DNA from: Planctomycetota bacterium
GTDB taxonomy: Bacteria; Planctomycetota; Phycisphaerae; Phycisphaerales; UBA1924
NCBI GenBank assembly: GCA_018242645.1
Contig: JAFEBN010000224.1
Location: forward strand, 1 to 58,059
DNA length: 58,059 nucleotides
Reading direction: 5' to 3'
Shown here: positions 12,055 through 20,701 of the stretch, one piece after another
Layout: each line of letters starts with the position of its first letter
Position numbering within the stretch: position 1 is the stretch's first letter
Made by a program: the position numbers and the translations under genes
The notes under the pieces: model-generated
Database searches by the model: none
Told to the model about the DNA's origin: nothing
What the model saw: the letters and a program-made list of their open reading frames with translations, nothing else

Positions 12055-12193
12055 GAAAAGGATGCTAGTCCGCCCGCCCCTCGAACTTCTCCCTCTCGCG
12101 CCAAGTTCCAGGAGAGCTCCCCAACTGGCCAACGTTCATTTGACGCCAATCCCGCCAGCCGGTATTTTGGAAGCGTTACCTTTTTCCCCTCCG

Positions 12194-12223
12194 GACGGTC
12201 GCCGCTGAAAGGCGTCGACCGTC
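12194..12223. repeat. Hairpin-forming inverted repeat
   Basis: GACGGTCG (12194-12201) pairs perfectly with CGACCGTC (12216-12223) across a 14-base loop. On the plus strand only TTTG follows, so it is a poor terminator. Its role is unknown. Confidence 0.4.
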
Positions 12224-12375
12224 TTTGTCCAAGGAGGTTTGAAGTCCGGGTTCGGCCTCGAAACCGGTTCTCGAAAGGGAAACGGGGTTTGTGGAAAAGG
12301 GTCGCGGTTCGGTCCGGGGAGGGGCGTAGAGAAGCGCGGTCGGTTCGGCCCGGTTTCGCCGGTGCCCCCGATGCC

Positions 12376-12383
12376 GCTACAGT
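12376..12383 (+). promoter_or_regulatory. Putative -10 element (GCTACAGT) of the TIM-barrel gene
   Basis: GCTACAGT ends 15 bases before ATG 12399, which has no ribosome binding site, so transcription would start only a few bases upstream of the start codon. It is identical to the element preceding uvrA. No clear -35 is seen. Confidence 0.45.
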
Positions 12384-12398
12384 CGCCTCTGACGACGC

Positions 12399-13577
12399 AT
12401 GCTTCTCACTCTTAATGCATCATGCCTTCGGTCGCAGTTGGTTCCGGCATCCGGAGCCAGCGCGCCCGCCATTCAACTTTCCGATCTTCCGCAGTTCACC
12501 CGCGAGGTCCTGGGGCTGGGGGGGCTCAACCTCTCGACCGACCTGCTGGTGGGGGCCGACCGGCGAAAGCTCGAGAGCCTGCGGGAGCGCGCAGACCGCG
12601 CTGGTTGCCCGTGCCTTCTTTTGGTTGAAGCCGAGGCTCAGAAGCTCGGCTCGCCCGATGCGCAGGTGGCCGAGGCCGCTATTGCCCGCATGCTTCGGGT
12701 CATCGAGGCCGCCCAGATTCTCTCCTGCACGGCTGCGGCACTGCGGATTCAGGCCGACGACACCGACGAGGCCCTCCAGTTGGTCTGGCCGCGGCTTCGC
12801 AAAATCGTGGACCGGGCGGAACGCTTGGAACTGAACCTGCTGGTCACACCCATGAAGGGCCTGACCGCCCGGGCCGATCGCGTGACCGACATGATCAAGA
12901 AGGTGGGGGGGTTCCGGATCGGCACCCTGCCCGACTTCCAGTTCGCGTTCGAATCGACCGGGTCCATTGATGGCGCCGTGACCTTCCTCCGCAGGATCAC
13001 GCCCTACGCCAGCGTGGTACTGGCCTCCACCATGGATTTCACCGACCCCGTTCCGGGCAATGCCGCCCTGCCCCCCAAGGCCCCGGCTCGCAAACCCAAG
13101 GTCGAGGAGGAGGAAGACGAAGAACTCCTCGAAGCGCCCAAGAAAAAAGCCGGCTCGACTCTTCCCCCCGCGGAGGACCAGGAAGAGGCCCCGAAAAAGA
13201 AGGGAGCCAAGGGCGCAAAGGCGGCCGAGCCCCCCAAGGGCAAAGGCAAGGCCAAAGCCAAAGCCGAGGAGCCCCCGCCCCCCGCCGCGGCCGCCGACGA
13301 TGAAGAAGACGAAATGGAGGATCTCGACGACGCCTCGCTCGAAGATTTGATTGCGGACATCTTCAAGGGCGAGGGCGAAGAGCCCCCGGCTCCGCAGGAG
13401 CCGTTGCCCGTCCACAAGAACTACGACCTCTTCAAGATGGTCCACGCCGTGGCTTCCGTCGGCTTCGATTCCACCATCGCGGTTGACTACCGGGGGGGAG
13501 GCGACGTTACACTGGGCATTCGGAAGAGCCAGAGAGTGCTGCGTGCCGCGCTCGATCACGCGGCAGCGTCCGCATAA
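12399..13577 (+). CDS. Xylose-isomerase-like TIM-barrel protein interrupted by a long charged insert
   Basis: Residues about 1-215 alternate strands and helices as in sugar phosphate isomerase/epimerase (xylose-isomerase-like) TIM barrels, with GLGGLNLSTDLL at the start and VVLASTMDF as a late strand. Residues about 216-335 are a low-complexity Glu/Asp/Lys/Pro/Ala-rich segment. The barrel then resumes (HKNYDLFKMVHAVASVGFD) and ends with a last strand like IAVDYRGGG and a final helix. The insert is therefore inside the fold, before the last unit, and likely forms a disordered loop. Metal ligands typical of the superfamily are not obvious, so catalysis is uncertain. The gene is followed by cmk 63 bases downstream. 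Confidence 0.75.
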   Translation: MLLTLNASCLRSQLVPASGASAPAIQLSDLPQFTREVLGLGGLNLSTDLLVGADRRKLESLRERADRAGCPCLLLVEAEAQKLGSPDAQVAEAAIARMLRVIEAAQILSCTAAALRIQADDTDEALQLVWPRLRKIVDRAERLELNLLVTPMKGLTARADRVTDMIKKVGGFRIGTLPDFQFAFESTGSIDGAVTFLRRITPYASVVLASTMDFTDPVPGNAALPPKAPARKPKVEEEEDEELLEAPKKKAGSTLPPAEDQEEAPKKKGAKGAKAAEPPKGKGKAKAKAEEPPPPAAAADDEEDEMEDLDDASLEDLIADIFKGEGEEPPAPQEPLPVHKNYDLFKMVHAVASVGFDSTIAVDYRGGGDVTLGIRKSQRVLRAALDHAAASA

Positions 13578-13640
13578 GAGCCCGACGCGAGTCGGGGCGG
13601 ACGGAGGGATTGCGCAGGAAGCCGCGCCGGGAGGACCGCC

Positions 13641-14516
13641 ATGTCGCCCACCTCAACTCCAGAGTCCGCCTCACGAAACCAGGACCTTCCTTTCGAACTC
13701 ATCGAAGTGGTCGAGGTCTCGCGCACCGAGATAGAAGTCGTCGCTGATATGGAGCGCGTCGTATGCGATCGCGATGGCGCCGTCGCTACGCTTGACCGCA
13801 CTCCTTCCGACGACCGACCCATGCCCACGCTCCCGCGAGATCAACGGATCGTCATCACCATCGACGGCCCCGCCGGTACCGGCAAGTCGTCGGTGGCGCG
13901 GTCCCTCGCCAAGGCTCTGGGCCTCGATTTCCTCGACACAGGCGCGATGTATCGGGCCGCGGCCGCCATCGCCATCGACCACGGCATCCCCGCGTCCGAT
14001 GCCGAGGCGGTCGTCCGCGAAACGACCAAGGCCGATCTGCACTTTGATTGGATGAAGGATCCTCCGACCATCCTGGCCTTTGGAAAGCCGATTGACCATC
14101 GCATCCGTTCGGCCGATGTCGGCGAGATCGTTTCGCCCATCGCGACGATCAAGCCGCTGCGCGAGCACATGGTCCGCAAGCAGCGCATTATCGCTCAGCA
14201 GCACCCCCGCCTGGTGACGGAAGGTCGCGACCAGGGATCGGTCGTGTTCCCCGACGCCGCGGTCAAGTTCTACCTGGATGCATCGCCCGACGTTCGGGCC
14301 CGCCGCCGCGCCGAGCAGTTGATCGCGTCGGGCCACAGCGCCGATCTGGGGTCCATCACCGCCGAGATCCTCGATCGCGACAAGCGGGACTCATCCCGCG
14401 CCGACGGTCCGCTGATCTGTCCGAAGGATGCCATCTGCGTGGACACGTCCGACCTTGCATTCGATCAGGTCGTCCGCACGCTGCATCGGCACGTGCTCGC
14501 CGCCGTCGGACGCTGA
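13641..14516 (+). CDS. cmk: Cytidylate kinase with an N-terminal extension
   Basis: CMP/dCMP kinase transfers phosphate from ATP to CMP in pyrimidine nucleotide recycling. P-loop GPAGTGKS is at residues 76-83, followed by the typical LDTGAMYRA, the EGRDQGSVVFPDA segment, and the lid-like region near RDKRDSSR. The P-loop normally lies within the first 20 residues; here about 65 residues precede it. The long start is supported by GGGAGGA just before ATG 13641, while the alternative ATG at 13821 has no ribosome binding site. The extension is acidic with a beta-like stretch (ELIEVVEVSRTEIEVV) and has no recognised domain. Confidence 0.93.
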   Translation: MSPTSTPESASRNQDLPFELIEVVEVSRTEIEVVADMERVVCDRDGAVATLDRTPSDDRPMPTLPRDQRIVITIDGPAGTGKSSVARSLAKALGLDFLDTGAMYRAAAAIAIDHGIPASDAEAVVRETTKADLHFDWMKDPPTILAFGKPIDHRIRSADVGEIVSPIATIKPLREHMVRKQRIIAQQHPRLVTEGRDQGSVVFPDAAVKFYLDASPDVRARRRAEQLIASGHSADLGSITAEILDRDKRDSSRADGPLICPKDAICVDTSDLAFDQVVRTLHRHVLAAVGR

Positions 14517-14525
14517 GCGCGACTC

Positions 14526-14533
14526 GCTATCCT
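14526..14533 (+). promoter_or_regulatory. Putative -10 element (GCTATCCT) of the acyltransferase gene
   Basis: The octamer lies between the cmk stop and ATG 14543, ending 9 bases before the start codon. If used, the transcript would be nearly leaderless. There is no clear -35, and read-through from cmk is also possible. Confidence 0.35.
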
Positions 14534-14542
14534 CCGCTCCCG

Positions 14543-15271
14543 ATGCGATCGTTCTACTCAAGACGCCCCGGCGGCACGCTGGGCAAGATGCTCCTGTACG
14601 AGTTCCTGAGCGGGCTGTGCGCCTGCATTTTTATTCTCTTCTATCGCGCCCGCGTCAACGGCTCGAAAAATGTGCCGGCGACCGGGCCGGTGTTGATCGC
14701 CGCCAATCACCAGAGTTTTCTCGATCCGCCTCTCATCGGCTCCTTCATCCGCCACCGGCATCTGAGCTTTGTCGCACGCGTGGGCCTGTTTCAGTTCGGG
14801 CCCTTCGCGTGGCTGATCAGCGCGCTCAATTCGGTTCCCATCAATGACGAAGCCGGCGACGCGGGAGCGATCCGCGAGATCCTCAAGCGCCTGGGCGAGG
14901 GCCACGCCGTCCTCATTTTCCCGGAAGGCTCTCGCACCACCGACGGGGGCCAGAAGTCCTTTAAACGGGGCGTCGCGCTGCTCATGAAGCGGGCGAAGTG
15001 CCCGGTCGTTCCCGCGGCGGTCGAAGGCTGCTTCGACACCTGGGGACCCGGAACCACGTGGCCCAACGTTCTGGGCTGCCGCGTCGCGGTGCGATACGGC
15101 AAACCGATTCCCTATGACGAACTCGTCCGGGAGGGCGCGCAGGGCGCTCTTGATCGCATCGCTCGCGAAGTGAACGCGCTCCGCCTGCAGCTCCGGGCGG
15201 ATATGAAGCGCGCGACAGGCGGGTCCTATCCCGCGCCCGGACCGGGCGATCAGCCCGCCGAAGGCATCTGA
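14543..15271 (+). CDS. 1-acyl-sn-glycerol-3-phosphate acyltransferase family protein (PlsC-like)
   Basis: PlsC-type enzymes acylate lysophosphatidic acid at the inner membrane in phospholipid synthesis. The HX4D catalytic motif is seen as NHQSFLD (His56, Asp61), and the substrate-binding motif as FPEGSRT near residue 130; VPAAVEG follows as motif IV. A hydrophobic helix at about 18-35 anchors the protein. The length of 242 residues is normal. Cmk and a PlsC-like gene adjacent is a common bacterial arrangement. It ends 3 bases from the stop of the convergent cydB. The precise acyl acceptor cannot be told. Confidence 0.92.
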   Translation: MRSFYSRRPGGTLGKMLLYEFLSGLCACIFILFYRARVNGSKNVPATGPVLIAANHQSFLDPPLIGSFIRHRHLSFVARVGLFQFGPFAWLISALNSVPINDEAGDAGAIREILKRLGEGHAVLIFPEGSRTTDGGQKSFKRGVALLMKRAKCPVVPAAVEGCFDTWGPGTTWPNVLGCRVAVRYGKPIPYDELVREGAQGALDRIAREVNALRLQLRADMKRATGGSYPAPGPGDQPAEGI

Positions 15272-15274
15272 CGA

Positions 15275-16306
15275 TCAGTACGACTCGTCGTGCAGCACAA
15301 CCTTGCCCCGAAACACCCAGTAAATCACGGCGGTATACGCCAGCACGAACGGGATGCCCAGTGCGGCGATGATCGCCATGATGCCCAGGGTCTTCTGCGT
15401 TGAGGCCGCCCGGGCGATCGACAGGTCGTGTTCCGGGCCCAGCGTCGAAACGATCAAGTTGGGAAACAGCGCGATGCCGAAGAGGAACGTGAACGCCGCG
15501 ATCGTACACGCGGACGACACAAACGCCCTGAGGGGCCGGCGAAGGTAGATCGACCGCGGAATGTTGGCGATGGCCAGCATGTTCAATCCCACGATCAGCA
15601 CCGCCCAGGGATAGTTCCGGAAGCTGCTGGTCGCCCGCGGGATCGCGACGATCGCGTACACCGTCACGATCACGTACATCGCAAGAAAACACCAGAACGC
15701 GGTCCACATCCATCGTTGCACGCGATTGTGGAGCTCTCCTTCCGTTTTCATGTTGAGATAGATCGCGCCGTGCAGCGCAAAGGCCGACACCGCGAACAGC
15801 CCGACGCACACCGGGAACGGATGCAGCATCTGCACGAGCCGGACCGAATCCACGAAGTCGCCGTCTTTGCCGAGGGGCAAACCGTGCATCGAGTTGCCGA
15901 CCGCCACACCGAAGAGAAAAGTCGCTAGCGTGCTCGCCAGGAAGAATGACCAGTCCCAGAAGGTGCGCCAGATCTTTTCCGGTCGTTTGCTGCGAAACTC
16001 CATCGATACGCCCCGGAAAATCAGACAGAAAAGCAGCAGGATGAACGCGAGGTAGAGCCCCGAGAAGGCCGCGGCATACGCCTTGGGAAATGCCGCGAAC
16101 AGCGCGCCGCCAAAGACGACCAGCCAGACCTCGTTCCCGTCCCACAACGGTCCGATCGAGTTCATCATCACCCGGCGTTCGCGATCGTCCCGCGCCAGCG
16201 GGTGCAGGATTCCCACGCCCAGATCGAAACCATCAAGTATGGCGTAACCGGCCAGCAGGATGCCGAGCAGGACAAACCACAGCAGCTGGAGCGAAGTTAT
16301 CTCCAT
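15275..16306 (-). CDS. cydB: Cytochrome bd ubiquinol oxidase subunit II
   Basis: CydB pairs with CydA in the cytochrome bd oxidase, which reduces oxygen to water with quinol at high affinity. The N-terminal LLGILLAGYAILDGFDLGVG segment and the WDGNEVWLV motif (about 55-63) are diagnostic, and about eight to nine hydrophobic helices span the 343 residues. Its ATG overlaps the cydA stop by one base (TAATG), so translation is coupled. The gene ends 3 bases from the convergent acyltransferase gene, leaving no room for a cydX-type small subunit downstream. Confidence 0.97.
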   Translation of the reverse strand: MEITSLQLLWFVLLGILLAGYAILDGFDLGVGILHPLARDDRERRVMMNSIGPLWDGNEVWLVVFGGALFAAFPKAYAAAFSGLYLAFILLLFCLIFRGVSMEFRSKRPEKIWRTFWDWSFFLASTLATFLFGVAVGNSMHGLPLGKDGDFVDSVRLVQMLHPFPVCVGLFAVSAFALHGAIYLNMKTEGELHNRVQRWMWTAFWCFLAMYVIVTVYAIVAIPRATSSFRNYPWAVLIVGLNMLAIANIPRSIYLRRPLRAFVSSACTIAAFTFLFGIALFPNLIVSTLGPEHDLSIARAASTQKTLGIMAIIAALGIPFVLAYTAVIYWVFRGKVVLHDESY

Positions 16307-17790
16307 TACTCGTCTCCCTTCGAGCGTTCGCGTGTTTCGAACGCGAGCGTGGTGCCCTGGCGATCGACCAGCGTTGCCGCGGCATCGAAGAAGCCGCTCC
16401 TCTCGCTCCCCGGAAGCGCAGGCTTCTCGGGTTCTCCCGGCCCGTGCTGGATCTTGGTATTGAGAACGAAAACCCAGATCGCAAACAGCATCGCGTATAC
16501 CAGGCTGAACAACACGATCGACGTGAGCACCTGGCTCGCGACCACCACGTTGCGGTTCGATATTCCATCGACGGTGCGCATGCCGCCGGTCATGGTGTAC
16601 ATGCCGTCCGCACCCTTTTCGACCTTGGGATACACCACGAAGGGCTGGCGACCGACTTCGGCCGAGACCCAGCCCGCCTGATTCGCCAGGTACGCGCCGC
16701 CGACGGCGAACACGAACACCCAGAGCAGCCAGCGCTTCTCGAAGAGCGTTCCCTTCCAGCGGAGGTAAGACGCCAGCACGGTCAACCCGACGAACGCCGT
16801 TCCGAGCCCGATCATCAGGTGATACGTCATGAAGGGAACCCGCACGGGCGGTCGATCTTCCGGGCGGAAGCGATCGAGCCCGTCGATGGGCGTGCTGAGA
16901 TCGCGGTACATCAGCAGTGTGAGCATGTACGGCACCTTCACGCCGTAGACCGTTTGCGTTGCCGGGTCGGGCCAGCCGATGAGGTACATCCCGGTGGGAC
17001 CGGGCTCGGTCTTGAACACGCCCTCAAACGCCGCCAGCTTCGCGGGCTGGTGAAAACCGACCACGCGCGCCTGCAGATCTCCCGAAAAGAGCATCACCAG
17101 CGAGCAGAGCGTGCCGAAGCCCAGCGCGATCGTGAAACTCTTCTTGGCGAAATCGAGGTGGCGCCCCCGCAGCACGTAGTACGCCGTGATGCTCATGACA
17201 AAGAAGGAGCCGAGGATGAACGCCCCCATCAGCACGTGGAAGAGCCGGATCATGCTCGAGGGGTTGAACACCAGCGCCCAGAAATCGGTGATCACCGCGC
17301 GGTGCTGCTCTGGGTCGATCATGTAGCCCGCGGGCGTCTGCATCCAGGAGTTGGCGACCACGATCCAGATCGCCGAGAAAATCGAGCCCAGCGAAACCAT
17401 GCACGTCGCGAAAAAGTGCATCCGGGGTGAGACGCGGTCCCAGCCGAACACCAGCACCGCCAGGAACCCCGACTCCAGGAAGAACGCGAAAATGCCCTCC
17501 GCCGCCAGCGCGCTCCCGAACACATCGCCCACGAATCGCGCGTAGTTCGCCCAGTTGGTCCCGAACTGAAACTCCATCACGATGCCCGTGGCCACGCCCA
17601 TCGCAAAGTTCACGGCGAAGATCCGGCTCCAGAAACGCGTCATGGCGTGATACTGCGGGTCGCCGGTGCGGAGATACGTGCCCTCCATGGTCACCATCAG
17701 CACGCCCAGCCCGATCGACAGGGGCGGAAACAGATAGTGAAACATGATGGTGATCGCGAACTGGATACGCGACAGGGTTTCCACGTCCAT
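16306..17790 (-). CDS. cydA: Cytochrome bd ubiquinol oxidase subunit I, short Q-loop type
   Basis: CydA carries hemes b558, b595 and d and the quinol site. The N-terminal [20 protein letters not shown] includes the conserved heme-ligand His; [10 protein letters not shown] (second conserved His) and [11 protein letters not shown] later in the chain are typical. The quinol loop between about 260 and 315 is short and lacks the long insert of the Escherichia coli enzyme, as in the short-loop/CIO-like group. Start ATG 17790 gives 494 residues and matches the family N-terminus; an ATG at 17817 would add nine. Expression of a bd oxidase suggests adaptation to low oxygen or stress. Confidence 0.97.
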   Translation of the reverse strand: MDVETLSRIQFAITIMFHYLFPPLSIGLGVLMVTMEGTYLRTGDPQYHAMTRFWSRIFAVNFAMGVATGIVMEFQFGTNWANYARFVGDVFGSALAAEGIFAFFLESGFLAVLVFGWDRVSPRMHFFATCMVSLGSIFSAIWIVVANSWMQTPAGYMIDPEQHRAVITDFWALVFNPSSMIRLFHVLMGAFILGSFFVMSITAYYVLRGRHLDFAKKSFTIALGFGTLCSLVMLFSGDLQARVVGFHQPAKLAAFEGVFKTEPGPTGMYLIGWPDPATQTVYGVKVPYMLTLLMYRDLSTPIDGLDRFRPEDRPPVRVPFMTYHLMIGLGTAFVGLTVLASYLRWKGTLFEKRWLLWVFVFAVGGAYLANQAGWVSAEVGRQPFVVYPKVEKGADGMYTMTGGMRTVDGISNRNVVVASQVLTSIVLFSLVYAMLFAIWVFVLNTKIQHGPGEPEKPALPGSERSGFFDAAATLVDRQGTTLAFETRERSKGDE

Positions 17791-17870
17791 GGTGTCTGCT
17801 CCGCTCGGACCGCGCATGTTGTATCACCATTTACGCCGGTCCGTCGAAGCCAGTCGGAAACATGTCGTGT

Positions 17871-17876
17871 TACAGT
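17871..17876 (+). promoter_or_regulatory. Putative -10 element (TACAGT) of elbB
   Basis: TACAGT lies 27 bases before ATG 17904 in the 113-base gap between divergent cydA and elbB, leaving a leader with a GGAG ribosome binding site. No convincing -35 is seen. Confidence 0.35.
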
Positions 17877-17903
17877 CTGTTCATCCTCTCCCGGAGATGT
17901 GCG

Positions 17904-18575
17904 ATGCACGCCAGGTCGATCGCTGTTGTCCTCTGCGGCTGCGGACGCGCCGACGGAAGCGAGATTCACGAATCCGTGTCTCTGCTCATCCACCTCGACC
18001 GTCACGGCTTCAATTACCGGTGCTTCGCGCCCGACCTGCTCCAGCCCGAAGTCGTGGATCATCTCCACAACAAGGTCGTGCACGAACAGCGCAACATGCT
18101 CGTGGAAGCCGCCCGGATCGCCCGCGGCGAGATCGCACCGCTCGCTCAACTGGACCCGCACAAGTTCGACGCGATCACCTTCCCCGGGGGCAACGGGCTC
18201 GCCAAGAACCTTTGCACATTCGCCAGACACGGCGCGGATTGCACCGTGAATGCAGATGTCGCACGCCTGATCCGGGCGTTTCATGACGCCCGCAAGCCGA
18301 TCGGCCTCATCTGTATCGCCCCCGTGCTCGCGGCCAAGGTGCTCGGAACCGCCGCCGGCGGGCCCGGTTGCACGATTACGTTGGGCCCGGGCGGCGAAGC
18401 GGCTTCCGCCGCGGCGCGGATGGGTGCCCAGACCGTGGCGAAGGGCGTCACCGAGGCGTTTACCGACCAAACCCAGAAGATCGTGACGACTCCGGCCTAC
18501 ATGTGCGAGACAGGTCCTGCCGGGGTCTTTGCGGGCGTCGGGGCGATGGTCGATGAACTCGCCCGGCTGCTGTGA
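17904..18575 (+). CDS. elbB: Isoprenoid biosynthesis glyoxalase ElbB-like protein (DJ-1/PfpI superfamily)
   Basis: The 223-residue protein follows the ElbB pattern: CGRADGSEIHESV near the start, RNMLVEAARIARGEI (about 70-85), the FPGGNGLAKNL nucleophile-elbow region (about 95-105) and GLICIAPVLAAK near 140. ElbB proteins are class I glutamine-amidotransferase-like, have glyoxalase activity in Escherichia coli, and were named for an effect on isoprenoid synthesis; the physiological role is uncertain. ATG 17904 with GGAG 8 bases upstream is preferred over an upstream start at 17862. It is divergent from cydA. ispF at 26515 is the only isoprenoid gene nearby. Confidence 0.9.
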   Translation: MHARSIAVVLCGCGRADGSEIHESVSLLIHLDRHGFNYRCFAPDLLQPEVVDHLHNKVVHEQRNMLVEAARIARGEIAPLAQLDPHKFDAITFPGGNGLAKNLCTFARHGADCTVNADVARLIRAFHDARKPIGLICIAPVLAAKVLGTAAGGPGCTITLGPGGEAASAAARMGAQTVAKGVTEAFTDQTQKIVTTPAYMCETGPAGVFAGVGAMVDELARLL

Positions 18576-18604
18576 AACACGGGGTCGCGGCCCTCATGCG
18601 GGGT

Positions 18605-18640
18605 GGGGGCAGCGGTGAGAGCCGACAAAGGCCTGCCCCC
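18605..18640 (+). terminator. Possible stem-loop downstream of elbB
   Basis: GGGGGCAG (18605-18612) can pair with CTGCCCCC (18633-18640) across a 20-base loop, 29 bases after elbB. No T-run follows, so intrinsic termination is doubtful. Confidence 0.3.
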
Positions 18641-18657
18641 TCAAAGTCCGTACGCCT

Positions 18658-18665
18658 GCTACGCT
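18658..18665 (+). promoter_or_regulatory. Putative -10 element (GCTACGCT) of the APC permease gene
   Basis: The octamer ends 28 bases before ATG 18694. It matches the GCTANNNT pattern seen before several genes in the window. No -35 is evident. Confidence 0.35.
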
Positions 18666-18693
18666 CTTTGCTCGCCGTCCCTGAGAAGCCCGA

Positions 18694-20622
18694 ATGCTCG
18701 TTTCCGACAACCGCCCACCGCGAAACCTGAAGTGGTATCACGCCGGGCCGCTTCTGTTCGGCGACTGGGGCACGAGCCGGCTCTACGTCCTCGGACTCGC
18801 GTTTTACTACACCGCGCACGCATCGGTCCTTTATCTCGCCGCCATGTCGCTCATCATGGCAGCGATCGCCTGGGCGTACACCGTTGTCTGCCGCTGCTTC
18901 CCGGACGGTGGAGGCGTCTATTCCGCGGCACGGCGGCTCAGCCCCACCCTGGCGGTCCTGGGCGCCACGCTTCTTCTCTGCGATTACATCGTGACCGCGG
19001 CCCTTTCGGGCATCGAGGCGTTCCACTACCTCGGCGTCGGCGAGTCCAAGGTCGTCATCATCTCCGTTGCCACGATCTTCCTGATCGGTGTTGTCAACTG
19101 GCTGGGGGCTCGCAATGCCGGGCGGATGGCGCTGGTCATCGCCGTGGTGTCGATCGCGCTCTCCGCCGTGATCGCCCTGCTCTGTCTGCCGTGGCTTCGC
19201 TCGGGCATCTCCCGGGTCAGCCTCCACGGCGGGGGCCAGACCTCACCCTGGCAGATGTGGGAATCGCTGGTCCGCATCGTGCTCGCACTGTCCGGCCTGG
19301 AGGCCGTCGCCAACATGACCGGCCTGATGAAGGCTCCGGTCGCCAAGACGGCGAAACGCACCATCTGGCCCGTGCTGTGCGAGGTGGTGCTCCTCAACCT
19401 GATTTTCGGTATCGCCCTCAGCGCCATGCCCGGCCTCAAGGACCAGGTGGAGCCCGATTGGGTTCGCTACGAAATCCGCGAGCGCATGGCCCCCGAAAAC
19501 GTCCCGCAGGAGGTGAAGGAGTATCGCGATACCGCGATGCGACTCATCGCCACCGAGACCGCCACCCGTCAGTTCGGCGACCGGACCGGCCATGTTTTCG
19601 GAATCGTGACCGGCGTGATCTTCGGGTTGTTGTTGCTGAGCGCGGTGAACACGGCGGTCATGGCCATGGTCTCTGTCCAGTATTCACTGGCGCAGGACGG
19701 CGAGCTGCCGAGAGTGGCGACCAGGTTGAACTACTCCGGTGTCCCTTGGGCGCCGCTCGTCATCGCCTGCGCTGCGCCGGCGGTCCTTCTCATGGTTGTC
19801 GCCGACGTGAAGTCGCTTGGCGAGCTGTACGCCATCGGCGTGGTCGGGGCGATCTCGATCAACCTGTTCTCGTGCGCCGCGAACAGGAAGCTGGAGATCG
19901 GACGCTATGAGCGCACCGGGCTCTGGGTGCTCGCCGGTCTGATGGGCGCCATCGGCCTGACCATCGTCGTCGCCAAGCCCAATGCCACGATTTTCGCGGG
20001 CGTGATCGTCTCGGCAGTTCTGGTCACGCGGTTCTTTGTTCGCCTTCGTGCCCGGCGCATCGCCGCCAGTCCGTTGCCCGAGCCCACGCTGGGCTGGCTG
20101 GCCCAGCTCCGCGATCAGCCGACGGTGCCGGGCCCGGGCCCGCGCATCATGCTTGCCGCAAGGGGTCGCGACCAGGCGGCCTACGCGGTCGATCTGGCCC
20201 GGCGACGCAAGGCAACGCTGTTTGCTATTTATGTTCGCACGTTGCGCCTGATGGACGTTGTTCCCGGTCAGGTGCCCAAGATCGAAGATGATCCCGAAGG
20301 CCAGGCGGCGCTCGGAACGGCCGCGATCCTGGCTCGCGAAGCAAACGTGCCCTTCGTACCTATCTATGTCACCAGTAGTGATGTCGTGAGCGAGATCCTG
20401 GACTACACCGTGACCTTCGGCTGTGATGTCCTGATCATGGGTAAGAGCCAGCGGACACCGTTCAGCAGGGCCGTGATTGGCGACGTCGTGGCCCGGGTCG
20501 CGGAGAACCTTCCCGAGGGCGTATCGCTGCTGACCAGGGCGCCAGGGCCGTTCGAGCACGCCGAGGAGGTCAAGCCGGCGGCCAAAGCCGCCGAGTCGTT
20601 CTCGCCGGACCAGGAGAGCTGA
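18694..20622 (+). CDS. APC-family amino acid/cation permease with a C-terminal UspA-like domain
   Basis: The first ~460 residues contain about twelve hydrophobic helices in the APC-superfamily pattern, beginning GPLLFGDWGTSRLYVLG and including the conserved helix around 205-230 (LALSGLEAVANMTG). Residues about 480-630 are soluble and alternate like a universal stress protein domain, with ARRRKATLFAIYVR and a late CDVLIMGKSQRTPFSRAVIGDV that resembles the UspA nucleotide-binding segment. Transporters with a USP tail are known, where the tail is thought to regulate transport. The substrate is not identifiable. The next gene is separated by 218 bases with inverted repeats. Confidence 0.85.
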   Translation: MLVSDNRPPRNLKWYHAGPLLFGDWGTSRLYVLGLAFYYTAHASVLYLAAMSLIMAAIAWAYTVVCRCFPDGGGVYSAARRLSPTLAVLGATLLLCDYIVTAALSGIEAFHYLGVGESKVVIISVATIFLIGVVNWLGARNAGRMALVIAVVSIALSAVIALLCLPWLRSGISRVSLHGGGQTSPWQMWESLVRIVLALSGLEAVANMTGLMKAPVAKTAKRTIWPVLCEVVLLNLIFGIALSAMPGLKDQVEPDWVRYEIRERMAPENVPQEVKEYRDTAMRLIATETATRQFGDRTGHVFGIVTGVIFGLLLLSAVNTAVMAMVSVQYSLAQDGELPRVATRLNYSGVPWAPLVIACAAPAVLLMVVADVKSLGELYAIGVVGAISINLFSCAANRKLEIGRYERTGLWVLAGLMGAIGLTIVVAKPNATIFAGVIVSAVLVTRFFVRLRARRIAASPLPEPTLGWLAQLRDQPTVPGPGPRIMLAARGRDQAAYAVDLARRRKATLFAIYVRTLRLMDVVPGQVPKIEDDPEGQAALGTAAILAREANVPFVPIYVTSSDVVSEILDYTVTFGCDVLIMGKSQRTPFSRAVIGDVVARVAENLPEGVSLLTRAPGPFEHAEEVKPAAKAAESFSPDQES

Positions 20623-20701
20623 CGCGGCTTGGGGCGTCTGTTTCGAAATACATGACGTTCTACCTTCGTTATCGGTCGGTCCGAACGTATCGACTGTCGG
20701 A

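Larger units (their letters stand above)
11890..12398. other. 509-base intergenic region between divergent gcvH and the TIM-barrel gene
   Basis: This is the longest stretch without a gene. It holds an inverted repeat at 12023-12054 (CCGTGAT...ATCACGG with internal GATTTG/CAAATC), a hairpin at 12194-12223 (GACGGTCG/CGACCGTC), an isolated AAGGAGG-like stretch at 12230-12236, one TGTGGAAAA (12290-12298) resembling a DnaA-box variant, and a GCTACAGT promoter-like element at 12376-12383. Frames open across it show no protein-like composition. Confidence 0.6.

Noticed and set aside
11890-12100. Glycine riboswitch upstream of gcvH
   Set aside because: I looked on the minus strand for the conserved cores of that riboswitch and did not see them; only inverted repeats are present.
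12290-12298. DnaA-box-like TGTGGAAAA (and TTTTCCACC at 55389-55397) as evidence of a replication origin
   Set aside because: Each is a single imperfect box with no cluster, no AT-rich unwinding region and no dnaA or dnaN nearby.
12025-12834. Open frame spanning the gcvH / TIM-barrel intergenic region
   Set aside because: The product lacks protein-like patterning and overlaps the TIM-barrel gene in another frame.
18603-19910. A 435-codon frame overlapping the start of the APC permease
   Set aside because: Composition is Arg/Pro-rich and it lies in another frame of an evident transporter gene.
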